NCBI GenBank assembly: GCA_902558435.1
Contig: CACEDU010000001.1
Location: 186,001 to 250,000, forward strand
Source: an uncultured Pelagibacteraceae bacterium
GTDB taxonomy: Bacteria > Pseudomonadota > Alphaproteobacteria > Pelagibacterales > Pelagibacteraceae
Reading direction: 5' to 3'
DNA length: 64,000 nt
In this document: one piece after another, positions 45,705-55,875 of the stretch
Layout of the letters: each line of letters starts with the position of its first letter
Position numbering within the stretch: the stretch's first letter is position 1
Notes under the pieces: generated by a model
Databases searched by the model: none
What the model saw: only the letters and a program-made list of their open reading frames with translations
Told to the model about the DNA's origin: nothing
Program-made: the position numbers and the translations under genes

Positions 45705-46954
45705 AAATCAGCAGTATCTATTTTAGAAGAATACTGCCTTCGCATATTCCATTTTTTATGAACGCCTGCACTTGCAACACTTAATGTAGACCTTCCGTAT
45801 CGATGATTAGTGTTATCAATTGATCTCATTAAGCTATTTATCTTTTCATCTTTTTCAGAAGTAAATAAATTTGTTTTGTCATTTGCATTGGATAAACCTG
45901 TTAGCATCACACCTGCTTTTTGATAACGATAACCATTTTTAAATATACTCTCAAGAATTGAAACTGCAGTTTTAACTGTTTCAATACTGTTGTTTGTTGC
46001 AATAGGAAAATCAACTGTCTTTGCATTTGAATAATAACCAAAGTTTCTATGAAAGGGACTTGTTCTAACAAATACAGTAATTGCTTTTGCAACTAAAGAC
46101 TCTGATCTAATTTTTTCAGATGCATTTAAACAATAATTTGCAACTGCTTCTTTTAATTCTTGAAAAGTTTCAATTCTTTTTCCAAATGATCTTGAAACAA
46201 CACAACTCTTTCTTTTGGTAGTAGTTGTTTCTAAATCAATACAAGGAATTCCTCTAAGCTCCATTGCCGTTCTTGAACTTAAAACATTAGAACTTTTCTT
46301 TATCCAAGTGTTAGATTTATTTTTTAATTGCTTCGCATTATAAATTCCATGCTTTTGATAAAACTTAGTTAATTGTCTCCCAACACCCCAGACATCATTA
46401 ATTTCAACTTTTTCTAAAATAGGATCTAAATTATCTATTCCAATTAAACTTGTAACACCTGATTGTTTTTTCTTTGCAATATGATTTGCAACTTTACTTA
46501 ATGTTTTTGTTTTTGCGATCCCAATACTTGTTGGAATACCAGTCCACTGTAAAACTGTTTCTCTAATTTCTTTTCCAACTTTTTCTACATCTTGATCTTT
46601 AAAGTTTGATAAATCTAAAAAAGCTTCGTCAATTGAATAAACTTCTATTTCAGAATTAAATCTTTTAAGGGTACGCATTACTCTTCTCGATAAATCTCCA
46701 TACAAAGAATAGTTTGATGAAAAAACATTTACATTATTTTTAATAATAATATCTTTTGCTTTAAAGTAAGGTTCTCCCATTTTAATGCCTAAAGCTTTTG
46801 CTTCTGTTGATCTTGAAATTATACAACCATCATTATTAGATAGAACTACAACAGGTTTTTTTCTTATTTTAGGATTAAATAATCTTTCGCAAGAAACATA
46901 AAAAGAGTTACAATCAATAAGTGCTATTTTTTTAGTATACTGAATGGATGACAT
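45677..46954 (-). CDS. umuC: Translesion DNA polymerase V catalytic subunit UmuC
   Basis: This Y-family polymerase copies damaged DNA. The 425-residue protein shows the palm motifs [16 protein letters not shown] (first catalytic Asp) and [10 protein letters not shown] (Asp-Glu pair), followed by the thumb helix-hairpin-helix region DVWGVGRQL and a little-finger domain. Length fits UmuC (about 422). It overlaps umuD by 23 bases and is transcribed with it. The gene is predicted to be under SOS control via the box upstream of umuD. Confidence 0.95.
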   Translation of the reverse strand: MSSIQYTKKIALIDCNSFYVSCERLFNPKIRKKPVVVLSNNDGCIISRSTEAKALGIKMGEPYFKAKDIIIKNNVNVFSSNYSLYGDLSRRVMRTLKRFNSEIEVYSIDEAFLDLSNFKDQDVEKVGKEIRETVLQWTGIPTSIGIAKTKTLSKVANHIAKKKQSGVTSLIGIDNLDPILEKVEINDVWGVGRQLTKFYQKHGIYNAKQLKNKSNTWIKKSSNVLSSRTAMELRGIPCIDLETTTTKRKSCVVSRSFGKRIETFQELKEAVANYCLNASEKIRSESLVAKAITVFVRTSPFHRNFGYYSNAKTVDFPIATNNSIETVKTAVSILESIFKNGYRYQKAGVMLTGLSNANDKTNLFTSEKDEKINSLMRSIDNTNHRYGRSTLSVASAGVHKKWNMRRQYSSKIDTADFYCLPTIKG

Positions 46955-47327
46955 AAGTTACAACTCCCCAAATAAATATATCTTCATCTTCATTAATTAA
47001 AATTCGATCTGTAAATTCTTTAGAACCTGATGTTAAAAATTTTTTATCTCTTTCTTGAACTAAACTTTTAACAACTAGTTCATCATGAACATTTGCAATA
47101 ACTGTTGAGAAATTTTTTGGTGTTAAACTCTTATCAACAACTAATAGATCGCCATCATTAATTCCCACATCCACCATTGATTTCCCCTGGACTCTTATGA
47201 TGAAAGTTGCTGGAACATTTTTGATTAAATGAACATTTAAATCAATATCTTCCTCAATATAGTCTGTAGCAGGGGACGGAAAACCCGCGCCAGCTTTATG
47301 TAAATAGTAAGGTATAGTTAGCTTCAT
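46932..47327 (-). CDS. umuD: UmuD, self-cleaving polymerase V accessory subunit
   Basis: UmuD is an S24 (LexA-like) peptidase that cleaves itself with RecA and then joins UmuC. The 131-residue protein shows the cleavage site Ala 14-Gly 15 (AGAGFPSPA), the nucleophile Ser 50 in GKSM and the general base Lys 87 in ELVVKS. The N-terminal arm before the cleavage site is about ten residues shorter than in E. coli. The ATG overlaps a GTTC-N7-GTTC box, so a leaderless or nearly leaderless transcript is possible. Confidence 0.94.
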   Translation of the reverse strand: MKLTIPYYLHKAGAGFPSPATDYIEEDIDLNVHLIKNVPATFIIRVQGKSMVDVGINDGDLLVVDKSLTPKNFSTVIANVHDELVVKSLVQERDKKFLTSGSKEFTDRILINEDEDIFIWGVVTYVIHSVY

Positions 47328-47347
47328 AAATGTTCTTATTTTGTTCT
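47326..47347 (-). promoter_or_regulatory. LexA (SOS) box at the umuD start
   Basis: On the minus strand the sequence reads AGAACAAAAT, then two variable bases, G, one variable base, ACATTTAT, containing GAAC-N7-GAAC; on the plus strand this is GTTC-N7-GTTC (47332-47346). That direct repeat is the established LexA box of Alphaproteobacteria. The same 22-base pattern, 19 of 22 identical, occurs upstream of recA (50638-50659). It overlaps the umuD ATG. Confidence 0.8.
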
Positions 47348-47403
47348 AATTAATATCTAAGTTATTCAATAGTGTCAATCAGGTTGTATTTTGAGTCTGT
47401 AAC

Positions 47404-47459
47404 TGAATCAAAAGTGAATCAAAACGTGAACATCGAAACCACATGTTGTATACATGTGG
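47404..47459. repeat. Direct and inverted repeats between umuD and the GFA gene
   Basis: TGAATCAAAA occurs twice (47404-47413 and 47415-47424), in an 11-base period. Just downstream, CCACATG (47439-47445) and CATGTGG (47453-47459) form a perfect inverted repeat with a 7-base spacer. They lie between the divergent umuD and the first GFA gene and may be operator sites. Confidence 0.4.
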
Positions 47460-47493
47460 ATAACTTTAACCATAAATAGTTTGAAGATAATAA

Positions 47494-47976
47494 ATGGAAA
47501 AAAACGAAAGCTTAACTGGAAGATGTATTTGTGGTCAGGTTAAATATAGAATTACAGAAAAGCCTCTATTCACCCAAGCTTGTCATTGTAAAGATTGTAA
47601 AATTATAACTGGGTCTTCATACGTTATTAATACAAGCGTCTTGGATAACACTTTAATTATAGAAGGAGAAGTTGCATCAACAGAACTCAAAGCAGGAAGT
47701 GGCGCCACTTCTAATGCATATTTTTGTACTAAATGTGGAACTTATATTTATACTGATTATGCCTCAGCTGTTGGTAGATTAACAGTTAGAACTAAAACTT
47801 TAGATAATTCAGAAAGTTTTCCACCACAAGTGCATATTTTTACAAAAGATAAAGATCCATGGCTGAACCTTACAGAGGATGTAATTTGTTTTGAAAAGAT
47901 GTATGATCCTAAAAAAACATGGCCAGAGGAAAGTTTAAAAAGATACGGAGAATATTTAAAAGTTATTAATAAATAA
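47494..47976 (+). CDS. GFA-fold protein 1
   Basis: This 160-residue protein has the GFA (glutathione-dependent formaldehyde-activating enzyme-like, Mss4-like fold) zinc motifs: GRCICGQVKY, then ACHCKDCK, then YFCTKCGTYIY. Members range from S-hydroxymethylglutathione synthase to unspecified zinc proteins; the activity cannot be told here. A second GFA-fold gene follows after 20 bases, suggesting duplication or a functional pair. It diverges from umuD. Confidence 0.85.
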   Translation: MEKNESLTGRCICGQVKYRITEKPLFTQACHCKDCKIITGSSYVINTSVLDNTLIIEGEVASTELKAGSGATSNAYFCTKCGTYIYTDYASAVGRLTVRTKTLDNSESFPPQVHIFTKDKDPWLNLTEDVICFEKMYDPKKTWPEESLKRYGEYLKVINK

Positions 47977-47996
47977 TTTTATTAAGAGATTAAAAT

Positions 47997-48365
47997 ATGA
48001 AAAAGTTAACTTGTCACTGCGGAGCAATTGAAGCTGAAGTTAGAATTCCTATAGGTGGTGTTGAAAAAATCATGCGTTGTAATTGTTCAATTTGTAAAAA
48101 AAAAGGTTACATTATAGGAGTGCTCGGTCCTGATGATTTTAAACTTACAAAAGGAGAAGATAAGTTAACACTTTATCAGTTTTATACTAATACAGCTAAG
48201 CATTATTTTTGTTCTATCTGTGGAATTCATACTCATAACAGACCTAGAAGTAATCCAAAAATATATGGTGTAAATATTGCATGTATTGAAGGTGTAGAAC
48301 CATTCGAAATTGAGGATGTTCCTGTAAATGATGGAAAGAATCATCCACTAGATCAAAAACAATAA
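47997..48365 (+). CDS. GFA-fold protein 2
   Basis: The 122-residue protein carries the shorter GFA pattern: LTCHCGAIEAEV, MRCNCSICKKKG and YFCSICGIHTHNRPRSNP. The final CxxCG and HxHN region is typical of the GFA branch seen in many Proteobacteria. It lies 8 bases before the glycerate-kinase-like gene. The two GFA proteins differ in length and sequence outside the zinc motifs, so this is not a recent duplication. Confidence 0.85.
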   Translation: MKKLTCHCGAIEAEVRIPIGGVEKIMRCNCSICKKKGYIIGVLGPDDFKLTKGEDKLTLYQFYTNTAKHYFCSICGIHTHNRPRSNPKIYGVNIACIEGVEPFEIEDVPVNDGKNHPLDQKQ

Positions 48366-48373
48366 ATTTCTTT

Positions 48374-49300
48374 ATGCAACCAATTGGCGACTGTTACAGA
48401 AAAGTTAGTAAAGATTGTATCAAATTTATTAGATCTCAAGAAACATCTAAAGAAAAATTTAAAAATAAAGAGAAGATGATAAAATCTTTTTTAATTCCGA
48501 TTAGTTTCTGGATTTCAAATAGAGCTAAAAAATCGAAACCTTATTTGATAGGTTTATCAGGGGGCCAAGGAACTGGCAAAACAACCATAAGTTCTATTTT
48601 AAAAATTATTCTAACTAAATATTTTAGATTAAACGTTTTTAAACTCTCAATTGATGACTTATATAAAACTAGAAAAGATAGAATAAGGTTATCTAAAAAA
48701 ATACATCCTTTGTTAAAGACCAGAGGTGTTCCGGGAACACATGATGTAAATTATATGTTTGATTTTCTAAAAAAAATTAAAAAAAAAAGTTTTAAACACT
48801 ATAGAATTCCTAAATTTAATAAAGCTATAGACGATAGACTTAAAAGAAAATCTTGGTATTTAGTTAAAAGAGTCCCAGATGTTATAATCTTTGAGGGTTG
48901 GTGTGTAGGAGCCAGAGCTGAAAAGAAAATTACTTTAAGAAAATCTATTAATCCGCTAGAGAAAAAAAAGGATATAAATTTAATATGGAGAAAATTTGTA
49001 AATGACCAATTACAGACCAAATACAAAAAATTGTTTTCAAAATTAGACTGCATGATATTTTTAAAAGCCGGTAGCTTTAAGTTATTGCAGAGTTGGCGGC
49101 TAAAACAAGAATCCTTATTAAAATTAAATTCAAAAAATAAAGCAAACAATAAAGTAATGAGCAAAAATGAGGTATTAACATTTATGCAGACATATCAGAG
49201 GATTACCCAAAATATGTTTAAATTTGCTCCAAAATATTCTTCAATTATATTAAATTTAAATAGAAATCATGAAATTAAATCAATAAAATATAATAAATGA
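48374..49300 (+). CDS. D-glycerate 3-kinase-like P-loop kinase
   Basis: The 308-residue protein has a P-loop GLSGGQGTGKTT (about residues 57-68) followed by LSIDDLYKT, RGVPGTHDV and IFEGWCVGAR, all hallmarks of the GLYK/YggC/Tda10-like family. Plant GLYK phosphorylates glycerate in photorespiration; bacterial members are less well defined. If it acts on glycerate it would feed 3-phosphoglycerate into central metabolism, a plausible route for SAR11, which uses glycolate. Its stop overlaps the ATG of the TolC-family gene by four bases. Confidence 0.8.
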   Translation: MQPIGDCYRKVSKDCIKFIRSQETSKEKFKNKEKMIKSFLIPISFWISNRAKKSKPYLIGLSGGQGTGKTTISSILKIILTKYFRLNVFKLSIDDLYKTRKDRIRLSKKIHPLLKTRGVPGTHDVNYMFDFLKKIKKKSFKHYRIPKFNKAIDDRLKRKSWYLVKRVPDVIIFEGWCVGARAEKKITLRKSINPLEKKKDINLIWRKFVNDQLQTKYKKLFSKLDCMIFLKAGSFKLLQSWRLKQESLLKLNSKNKANNKVMSKNEVLTFMQTYQRITQNMFKFAPKYSSIILNLNRNHEIKSIKYNK

Positions 49301-50595
49301 AAAAAATATTATTAACAATACTCTCTCTATTTGCTCTTACATTTTCAGCAAGTGCAGCATCATTGACTGATGCACTAAAAATTACTTTTCAAAATAATTT
49401 AGAGCTAAAAGCTGAGCGTAAAAATTTAGAAGTTCAAAGAGAAGTATTAAATATTTCAAAAAGTGATTTTTTTCCAATGTTAACATTATCTGGAACAAAA
49501 AATTTTGAAAATACCAATGAACTTACAAATCAAAGCGGAGCTGATGCTTCAATCACTGATACAGATACAATGACTTCATCTGTTAAATTAGAACAAACTT
49601 TAATTGATGGTAGTGCAAGAAGTAACAAGTACGAAAAAAGTAAATTGGGACTAAACCTTTCCGAAGCAAAACTTATTAAGAAAGAACAAGATGTTTTTAT
49701 GAAAGCAATAGAAGCGTATACTGGTTTAATACTTGCTTATGAAAAATTAAGTATAAATAAAGAAAATGTAAACTTACTTCAAAGACAATTTGAAATAGAC
49801 AATGCGAGATTATCTAGAGCTCAAATTACTGCTACTGACTTAGCACAATCCCAATCCTCATTGTCAGGAGCTCAAGCTGGTTACATAGGAGCACAAAATA
49901 ATATTATAACCAGTAAGTTAGCTTATGAAAATATTATTGGACCAATCAATACTAACGAAAAATTAAAAAAAATATATAATTCAGAAGTTTCAATACCAAA
50001 AAGTTTAGTTGAAGCAAAAAAAATATCTGAACAAAAAAGCCCTGATCTTATAATCGCTGAAATAGAATATGGACAGTCCGAATTAGATGTAAAAATAGCA
50101 AGATCAGATTTATCACCGACAGCTAAACTTTCACTCGAGAGATCGTATACAGATGATCTGAGTGCAACTTATGATGAAAGAGAAAAAGATGTTTTGCAAG
50201 CAACAGTAAGCTGGCCTTTTCAATTTGGGGGAAAGAACAAGTCTAATATAAATAAAAATCTTCAAGTTAAAGGGATGAAAAAATTACTTCTTGAAAACGC
50301 TTTTAGAAATAACACACAAGGTGTTACTGCTGCTTGGTCTACTTTAGAGTCATCTAAAAGCCTTTTAAGAGCTGTCCAATCACAAGTTAAAGCTGCTGAA
50401 ATTGCAAATGAAGGAATAAGTTTTGAGTATGAGAGTGGTTTGAATAGATCAACCTTTGATGTACTTCAATCTAGATCAAATTTGATTAATGCAAAAATAA
50501 ATCTTGCAGAAGCTGAAAGAAATTACTTATTAGCCCAATACAGATTATTAAAATCAGCTGGTTTATTAAATAGCGACTATTTAAAACTTAGATAA
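49297..50595 (+). CDS. TolC-family outer-membrane channel
   Basis: The 432-residue protein has a signal peptide (cut near SASAA, about 21) and the two tandem OEP repeats typical of TolC. These have long coiled-coil helices (for example LRAVQSQVKAAEIANEG) and the sequences SLTDALKI and AEAERNYLLAQYRLLKSAGLL. Such trimers form the outer channel of type I secretion or RND efflux. No pump or membrane-fusion gene is next to it here, so partners must be elsewhere. It overlaps the glycerate-kinase-like gene by four bases and is followed by the recA control region. Confidence 0.9.
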   Translation: MKKILLTILSLFALTFSASAASLTDALKITFQNNLELKAERKNLEVQREVLNISKSDFFPMLTLSGTKNFENTNELTNQSGADASITDTDTMTSSVKLEQTLIDGSARSNKYEKSKLGLNLSEAKLIKKEQDVFMKAIEAYTGLILAYEKLSINKENVNLLQRQFEIDNARLSRAQITATDLAQSQSSLSGAQAGYIGAQNNIITSKLAYENIIGPINTNEKLKKIYNSEVSIPKSLVEAKKISEQKSPDLIIAEIEYGQSELDVKIARSDLSPTAKLSLERSYTDDLSATYDEREKDVLQATVSWPFQFGGKNKSNINKNLQVKGMKKLLLENAFRNNTQGVTAAWSTLESSKSLLRAVQSQVKAAEIANEGISFEYESGLNRSTFDVLQSRSNLINAKINLAEAERNYLLAQYRLLKSAGLLNSDYLKLR

Positions 50596-50637
50596 ATAAA
50601 CCCTTTTAAACACAATATTAAAAAAATATTGCTAATG

Positions 50638-50659
50638 AGAACAAAATGTGTACATTTAT
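50638..50659 (+). promoter_or_regulatory. LexA-like (SOS) box upstream of recA
   Basis: The sequence matches the umuD box at 19 of 22 positions: AGAACAAAAT, two variable bases, G, one variable base, ACATTTAT. The second half-site is GTAC instead of GAAC, one mismatch from GAAC-N7-GAAC. It lies 45 bases before the recA ATG, where a LexA operator is expected. A promoter around it is likely but not pinpointed. Confidence 0.72.
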
Positions 50660-50703
50660 TTTCATGATTCGAATGTTTAAAAACGTAAAAAAAGAGGCAA
50701 AAA

Positions 50704-51828
50704 ATGACTAAAAATAACTTAAAAGTGGTTAAAACCGCTAAAGATAAAGAATTGGAAAATAAAGAGAAAAATAAAGCATTAGACGCAGCAATTAGCCAAA
50801 TCACAGATAGCTTTGGAAAAGGCTCTGTAATGAAACTTGGTGAGCAGAAGGCTATGGATGTTGAGTCTATTTCAACTGGATCTTTAAGTCTTGATCTAGC
50901 ACTTGGAATAGGTGGATTGCCAAAAGGAAGAATTATTGAAATTTATGGACCAGAGTCATCTGGAAAAACTACTCTAGCTTTACAAGTAGTCGCTGAAGCA
51001 CAAAAGGCTGGTGGAATTTGTGGGTTTGTTGATGCAGAGCATGCATTAGACCCAGTTTACGCAAAGAAACTAGGTGTTAATACTGAAGAATTACTTATTT
51101 CTCAACCAGACACAGGAGAACAAGCTTTAGAAATAACAGATACTTTAATTAAATCTGGCTCGATGTCAGTACTTGTTGTAGATTCTGTAGCTGCTTTAAC
51201 TCCAAGAGCAGAGATAGAGGGTGATATGGGAGATCATCATGTTGGTCTCCAAGCAAGACTAATGTCACAAGCACTAAGAAAATTAACAGGTTCAATTTCT
51301 AGAACTAACACAATGGTTATTTTCATTAACCAAATTAGAATGAAAATTGGAGTTATGTTTGGAAGTCCAGAAACAACATCAGGTGGAAACTCTCTGAAAT
51401 TCTATTCTTCAGTCAGAATGGATATTAGAAGAATTGGTGCAATCAAAGATAAAGAACAAATTATTGGAAATACAACAAGAGTTAAAGTTGTAAAAAATAA
51501 AGTTGCTCCACCATTTAAAGTTGTTGAATTCGATTTAATGTATGGAAAAGGAATTAGTAAAGTAGGGGAACTAATCGACCTTGGTGCCAAAGCAGAGATT
51601 GTTGAAAAGTCAGGCGCTTGGTACGCATATAAAGGTGAAAAAATTGGTCAAGGTAGAGAAAATGCTAAACTTTACCTTGAGCAAAATCCAAAAGCTGCAG
51701 CTGAGATTGAAATGGCTATCAGAGAAAAAGCTGGCGTTATATCAAAAAAGATAGAGGGAAATCCTTTAAGTGAGGAAAAGGTTGAAGCTCAGAAAAAAGA
51801 AGAAGAAGTTCCTACTAAAAAAAATTAG
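50704..51828 (+). CDS. recA: Recombinase RecA
   Basis: RecA forms filaments on single-stranded DNA, drives strand exchange and triggers self-cleavage of LexA and UmuD. The 374-residue protein has the Walker A motif GPESSGKTT (82-90), [35 protein letters not shown], and loop 2 with [19 protein letters not shown]. It has a lysine- and glutamate-rich C-terminal tail. recA followed by alaS is a common alphaproteobacterial order. An AGAGG sequence lies before the ATG. Confidence 0.98.
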   Translation: MTKNNLKVVKTAKDKELENKEKNKALDAAISQITDSFGKGSVMKLGEQKAMDVESISTGSLSLDLALGIGGLPKGRIIEIYGPESSGKTTLALQVVAEAQKAGGICGFVDAEHALDPVYAKKLGVNTEELLISQPDTGEQALEITDTLIKSGSMSVLVVDSVAALTPRAEIEGDMGDHHVGLQARLMSQALRKLTGSISRTNTMVIFINQIRMKIGVMFGSPETTSGGNSLKFYSSVRMDIRRIGAIKDKEQIIGNTTRVKVVKNKVAPPFKVVEFDLMYGKGISKVGELIDLGAKAEIVEKSGAWYAYKGEKIGQGRENAKLYLEQNPKAAAEIEMAIREKAGVISKKIEGNPLSEEKVEAQKKEEEVPTKKN

Positions 51829-51847
51829 CAGATAACTTTTAGTTATT

Positions 51848-51878
51848 AAAAAAAGGCGCTCAATTGGGCGCCTTTTTT
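51848..51878 (+). terminator. Intrinsic terminator after recA
   Basis: An A-rich arm, GGCGC, an eight-base middle and GCGCC are followed by six T residues (51873-51878). It lies 20 bases past the recA stop, ends before alaS, and is a textbook rho-independent terminator; the A and T runs make it plausible in the reverse direction too. Confidence 0.88.
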
Positions 51879-51927
51879 CCCTTCAGAAGTGTAGACATCA
51901 TATTAAAATGCTGTATTTTGGTTGAAT

Positions 51928-54591
51928 ATGGCTAAAACATTAAATGAAATAAGATCCGCATTCTTAGAATATTTTGAAAAAAATGACCATAAAATAGTTG
52001 AGTCTAGCAATTTAGTTCCAAATAACGACCCAACATTAATGTTTGCCAACTCTGGGATGGTACAATTTAAAAATGTATTTACTGGTCTAGAGAAAAGAGA
52101 TTATCAAAGAGCCACTACATCTCAAAAATGTGTAAGAGCTGGCGGAAAGCATAATGATTTAGAAAATGTTGGCTATACACCAAGACACCATACATTTTTC
52201 GAAATGTTAGGGAACTTTTCATTTGGAGATTACTTTAAAGAAAGAGCTATTGAACTAGCTTGGAATTTAATAACAAAAGAATTTGGATTAAACAAAGACA
52301 GACTCTATGTAACTGTTTATCATGATGATGATGAAGCCTTTAATTATTGGAAAAAAATTGCAGGATTAAGTGAAAATAAAATTATAAGGATAGCAACATC
52401 TGATAATTTTTGGTCTATGGGTGAGACTGGACCTTGTGGCCCTTGTTCTGAAATATTCTATGACCATGGAGATCATCTTGAAGGTGGGTTGCCTGGAACA
52501 AAAAATGAGGATGGAGATAGATATATAGAAATTTGGAATTTAGTTTTTATGCAATTTGAACAAATTTCAAAAGATAAAAGAATTAATCTACCAAAACCAT
52601 CAGTTGATACAGGAATGGGTCTTGAGAGAATTGCTGCATTACTCCAAGGCACCCATGATAACTATGAAACAGATCATTTTAAAAAAATAATAAATTCTAC
52701 AGCAGAAATTTTAAAAGTTAATCCAAACAAAGAAAATTTAGCGAGTTTTAGAGTGATAGCAGATCATTTACGCGCTAGCTCATTTTTAATTGCTGAGGGA
52801 GTATTACCATCAAATGAAGGTAGAGGCTATGTATTAAGGAGAATCATGAGAAGAGGAATGAGACACTCTCACTTACTTGGTTCCCAAGAGCCAATTTTTT
52901 TTAATATATTTAAAACTCTTAAAGATGAAATGAAAGGTAATTACTCAGAGATAGAGAGAGCGGAATCTTTAATAAAAGAAACATTAAGAATGGAAGAGGA
53001 AAAATTTTTAGTTCTATTAGATAGAGGAATAAAAATATTAAATGATGAAATAGCTAAGATAGATAAAGTATTACCTGGAGAAATAGCGTTTAAGCTTTAT
53101 GATACTTATGGTTTTCCTTTAGATTTAACACAAGATATTTTAAAGAATAAATCATTAAAGATAGATAGTGAGAAATTTCAAAATTTAATGAAGGAAAGTA
53201 AAGAACTTGCAAAGAAAAACTGGAAAGGCTCAGGAGATAGTGCTGTTGATGATATTTGGTTTTCAATCAAGGATAAAATAGGTGCTTCAGAATTTTTAGG
53301 ATATGAGACTGATCGAGCAGAAGGTATCATCCTGGCATTATTAAAAGATAATAAAGAAGTAGACCAACTTAATGAAAATGATGAAGGAATGATTATTGTA
53401 AACCAAACCCCTTTTTATGGAGAGTCAGGTGGACAAGTTGGCGATACTGGACAAATAATTGCAGGAAACTTCAAGTTTGAAATTTCAGATGTACAAAAGA
53501 AATTGGGAGATCTATTTGTACATTATGGAAAGGTTAAATCAGGCAAAATCAAGATTAAAGATCATGTGGAAATGAATATTGACGTTGAAAGACGGAACAA
53601 CGTAAGAGCATATCATTCTGCAACTCATCTTTTACATGAGTCTTTAAGAAGAGTGTTAGGTACTCATGTCACTCAAAAAGGATCATTAGTAGCTCCCGAT
53701 AGACTACGATTTGATTTTAGCCACATGAAGCCAATTACAGAAAAAGAAATAGAAAAAATCGAAAGTTATGTAAATTTCATGGTTGAAAAAAAATCTGATG
53801 TAAAAACAAGGATAATGACGCCTAAAGAAGCAGTCGACAACGGCGCACTTGCACTTTTTGGAGAGAAATATGGTGAGGAGGTAAGAGTTTTATCTATGGG
53901 AGATGAAAAAGAAAAATATTTTTCTACAGAACTTTGTGGAGGAACTCATGTTAGAAATACTGGCGATATAGGACGATTTAAAATAGTAAGCCAATCCTCA
54001 ATTGCAGCAGGTGTAAGAAGAGTTGAGGCTTTAAGAGAAAATCAATTAAATGAGTTTTTAAAAAATAAAGAAAAATTATCTGATTTGTCAGTACAAAAAG
54101 ATGAGGAAATGATTAATGATTTGTCAAAACAAATAATTAAATTAGGAGGCAAACCAAATTTAGAAAATGATGATAATAAAAGTTTGATTAAAGATTTATC
54201 TAAACAACTAGAACTTTTAAAATTTACTTCAATTCTAAAAGATAATTCGAAAAATAAAATACACGATGATAAAATTAATAATGTAAATATCAGATTTCAA
54301 AAAGTTGAAGATCTTCCACCTAAAGAACTTAGGAAATTAGTTGATACAGGGAAAAAAGACATAAAGAGTGGTATAATTGTAGTATTTGCAAGTTTTGAAG
54401 ATAAAGTAGGTCTTGCAGTTGGAGTTACTGAAGAACTAATTGATAAATATGATGCTGTTGTATTTGCAAAATCAGGTTCTGAGATCATTGGTGGAAAAGG
54501 AGGAGGTGGAAGAAAAGATTTTGCACAAGCCGGTGGTCAATTTAAAGATAAAATTGATGAAGCTTTTGAAAAGATTAAGTCTTTAATTTAA
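51928..54591 (+). CDS. alaS: Alanyl-tRNA synthetase AlaS
   Basis: AlaRS charges tRNA-Ala. The 887-residue class II enzyme has motif 1 to 3 ([15 protein letters not shown] start, [26 protein letters not shown]), the editing domain with zinc ligands HSATHLLH and CGGTH, and a C-terminal oligomerisation region ending in [16 protein letters not shown]. An in-frame TTG at 51922 exists; ATG at 51928 (MAKTLNEIR) is the likely start. It ends 9 bases inside the convergent icd gene. Confidence 0.97.
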   Translation: MAKTLNEIRSAFLEYFEKNDHKIVESSNLVPNNDPTLMFANSGMVQFKNVFTGLEKRDYQRATTSQKCVRAGGKHNDLENVGYTPRHHTFFEMLGNFSFGDYFKERAIELAWNLITKEFGLNKDRLYVTVYHDDDEAFNYWKKIAGLSENKIIRIATSDNFWSMGETGPCGPCSEIFYDHGDHLEGGLPGTKNEDGDRYIEIWNLVFMQFEQISKDKRINLPKPSVDTGMGLERIAALLQGTHDNYETDHFKKIINSTAEILKVNPNKENLASFRVIADHLRASSFLIAEGVLPSNEGRGYVLRRIMRRGMRHSHLLGSQEPIFFNIFKTLKDEMKGNYSEIERAESLIKETLRMEEEKFLVLLDRGIKILNDEIAKIDKVLPGEIAFKLYDTYGFPLDLTQDILKNKSLKIDSEKFQNLMKESKELAKKNWKGSGDSAVDDIWFSIKDKIGASEFLGYETDRAEGIILALLKDNKEVDQLNENDEGMIIVNQTPFYGESGGQVGDTGQIIAGNFKFEISDVQKKLGDLFVHYGKVKSGKIKIKDHVEMNIDVERRNNVRAYHSATHLLHESLRRVLGTHVTQKGSLVAPDRLRFDFSHMKPITEKEIEKIESYVNFMVEKKSDVKTRIMTPKEAVDNGALALFGEKYGEEVRVLSMGDEKEKYFSTELCGGTHVRNTGDIGRFKIVSQSSIAAGVRRVEALRENQLNEFLKNKEKLSDLSVQKDEEMINDLSKQIIKLGGKPNLENDDNKSLIKDLSKQLELLKFTSILKDNSKNKIHDDKINNVNIRFQKVEDLPPKELRKLVDTGKKDIKSGIIVVFASFEDKVGLAVGVTEELIDKYDAVVFAKSGSEIIGGKGGGGRKDFAQAGGQFKDKIDEAFEKIKSLI

Positions 54592-55797
54592 TTTCTGTCT
54601 CAACTTTCCATCTAAAGTATCTAAAAATTGATTAGTTGTAAGATATTTAGTTGAAGGTCCTATTAATATAGCTAAGTCCTTAGTCATTGAACCTTCTTCA
54701 ACACAATCAACACATACATTTTCAAGTGTTTCAGCAAATTTAATTAATTCTTCGTTTCCATCAAGCTTTCCTCTATGAGCCAAGCCCCTTGTCCATGCAA
54801 AAATTGAAGCAATAGGATTTGTTGAAGTTTCTTTTCCTTGTTGATGCATTCTAAAGTGTCTTGTTACCGTACCATGTGCAGCTTCCGCTTCCATAGTTTT
54901 TCCATCTGGTGCGAGGAGCACACTTGTCATTAAACCTAAAGAACCATATCCTTGAGCAACTGTATCTGATTGGACATCCCCATCATAATTTTTGCATGCC
55001 CAAATATATTTACCATGCCATTTCATTGCACATGCAACCATATCATCTATTAATCTATGTTCATAAGTGATTTTATTTTGTTCAAATTTTTCTTTGAATT
55101 CTTTTTCAAAAACTTCTTGGAAAATATCTTTAAATCTTCCGTCGTATCTTTTTAAAATTGTATTTTTTGTTGATAGATAAACAGGCCACTTCTTGATTAA
55201 CCCATAATTAAAGCAAGATCTTGCAAAATCCTTTATAGATTTATCTAAGTTATACATTGATAAAGCAATTCCAGGACCAGGAAAATTAAATACCTCATAT
55301 TTTTTCTCATCATTTCCATCTTCGGCAGTCCATTTTATTTCTAGTTTGCCTTTTCCCGGAACTGTAAAGTCTGTTGCTCTGTATTGGTCACCAAATGCGT
55401 GTCTACCTATAATTAGTGGATCTGTCCATGAGGGTACAAGCTTTGGAATATTTTTACAAATTATGGGTTCTCTAAAAACAGTACCACCAATAATATTTCT
55501 TATTGTACCATTAGGAGATCTCCACATTTTTTTTAGGCTAAACTCTTTTACTCTTGCTTCATCTGGAGTAATAGTTGCACATTTGATACCCACTCCATTC
55601 TTTTTAATGGCATTAGCACACTCTATAGTAATTTTATCATTAGTTTTATCTCTACTTTCCATTCCTAGATCGTAGTATTCGATTTTGAGATCTATGTAGG
55701 TTAAGATTAGTTTATTTTTTATGAAGTCCCATATAACTCTAGTCATTTCGTCACCATCTAACTCTACTATGGGGTTTTTAACCTTAATTTTACTCAT
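54583..55797 (-). CDS. icd: NADP-dependent isocitrate dehydrogenase Icd
   Basis: Icd oxidatively decarboxylates isocitrate to 2-oxoglutarate. The 404-residue protein is of the eukaryote-like (type II, homodimeric) class usual in Alphaproteobacteria: [13 protein letters not shown] at the N terminus, [19 protein letters not shown] for substrate binding, [28 protein letters not shown] with the metal Asp, and [12 protein letters not shown] for NADP. It diverges from psd across 78 bases. Confidence 0.97.
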   Translation of the reverse strand: MSKIKVKNPIVELDGDEMTRVIWDFIKNKLILTYIDLKIEYYDLGMESRDKTNDKITIECANAIKKNGVGIKCATITPDEARVKEFSLKKMWRSPNGTIRNIIGGTVFREPIICKNIPKLVPSWTDPLIIGRHAFGDQYRATDFTVPGKGKLEIKWTAEDGNDEKKYEVFNFPGPGIALSMYNLDKSIKDFARSCFNYGLIKKWPVYLSTKNTILKRYDGRFKDIFQEVFEKEFKEKFEQNKITYEHRLIDDMVACAMKWHGKYIWACKNYDGDVQSDTVAQGYGSLGLMTSVLLAPDGKTMEAEAAHGTVTRHFRMHQQGKETSTNPIASIFAWTRGLAHRGKLDGNEELIKFAETLENVCVDCVEEGSMTKDLAILIGPSTKYLTTNQFLDTLDGKLRQKLN

Positions 55798-55875
55798 TTT
55801 TTAGATATATCTTAATAGTTGAATTTATTCTTTTTGTATACATATTAATTCAAATTTATTGTTTATAGGATTGTT

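Noticed and set aside
48799..49164. 121-codon minus-strand frame inside the glycerate-kinase-like gene
   Set aside because: No family, no context, and it opposes a conserved P-loop kinase.
50613..50631. CAATATT/AATATTG hairpin after the TolC-family gene as a terminator
   Set aside because: The stem has almost no GC pairs and no T tract in the plus direction; too weak to call.
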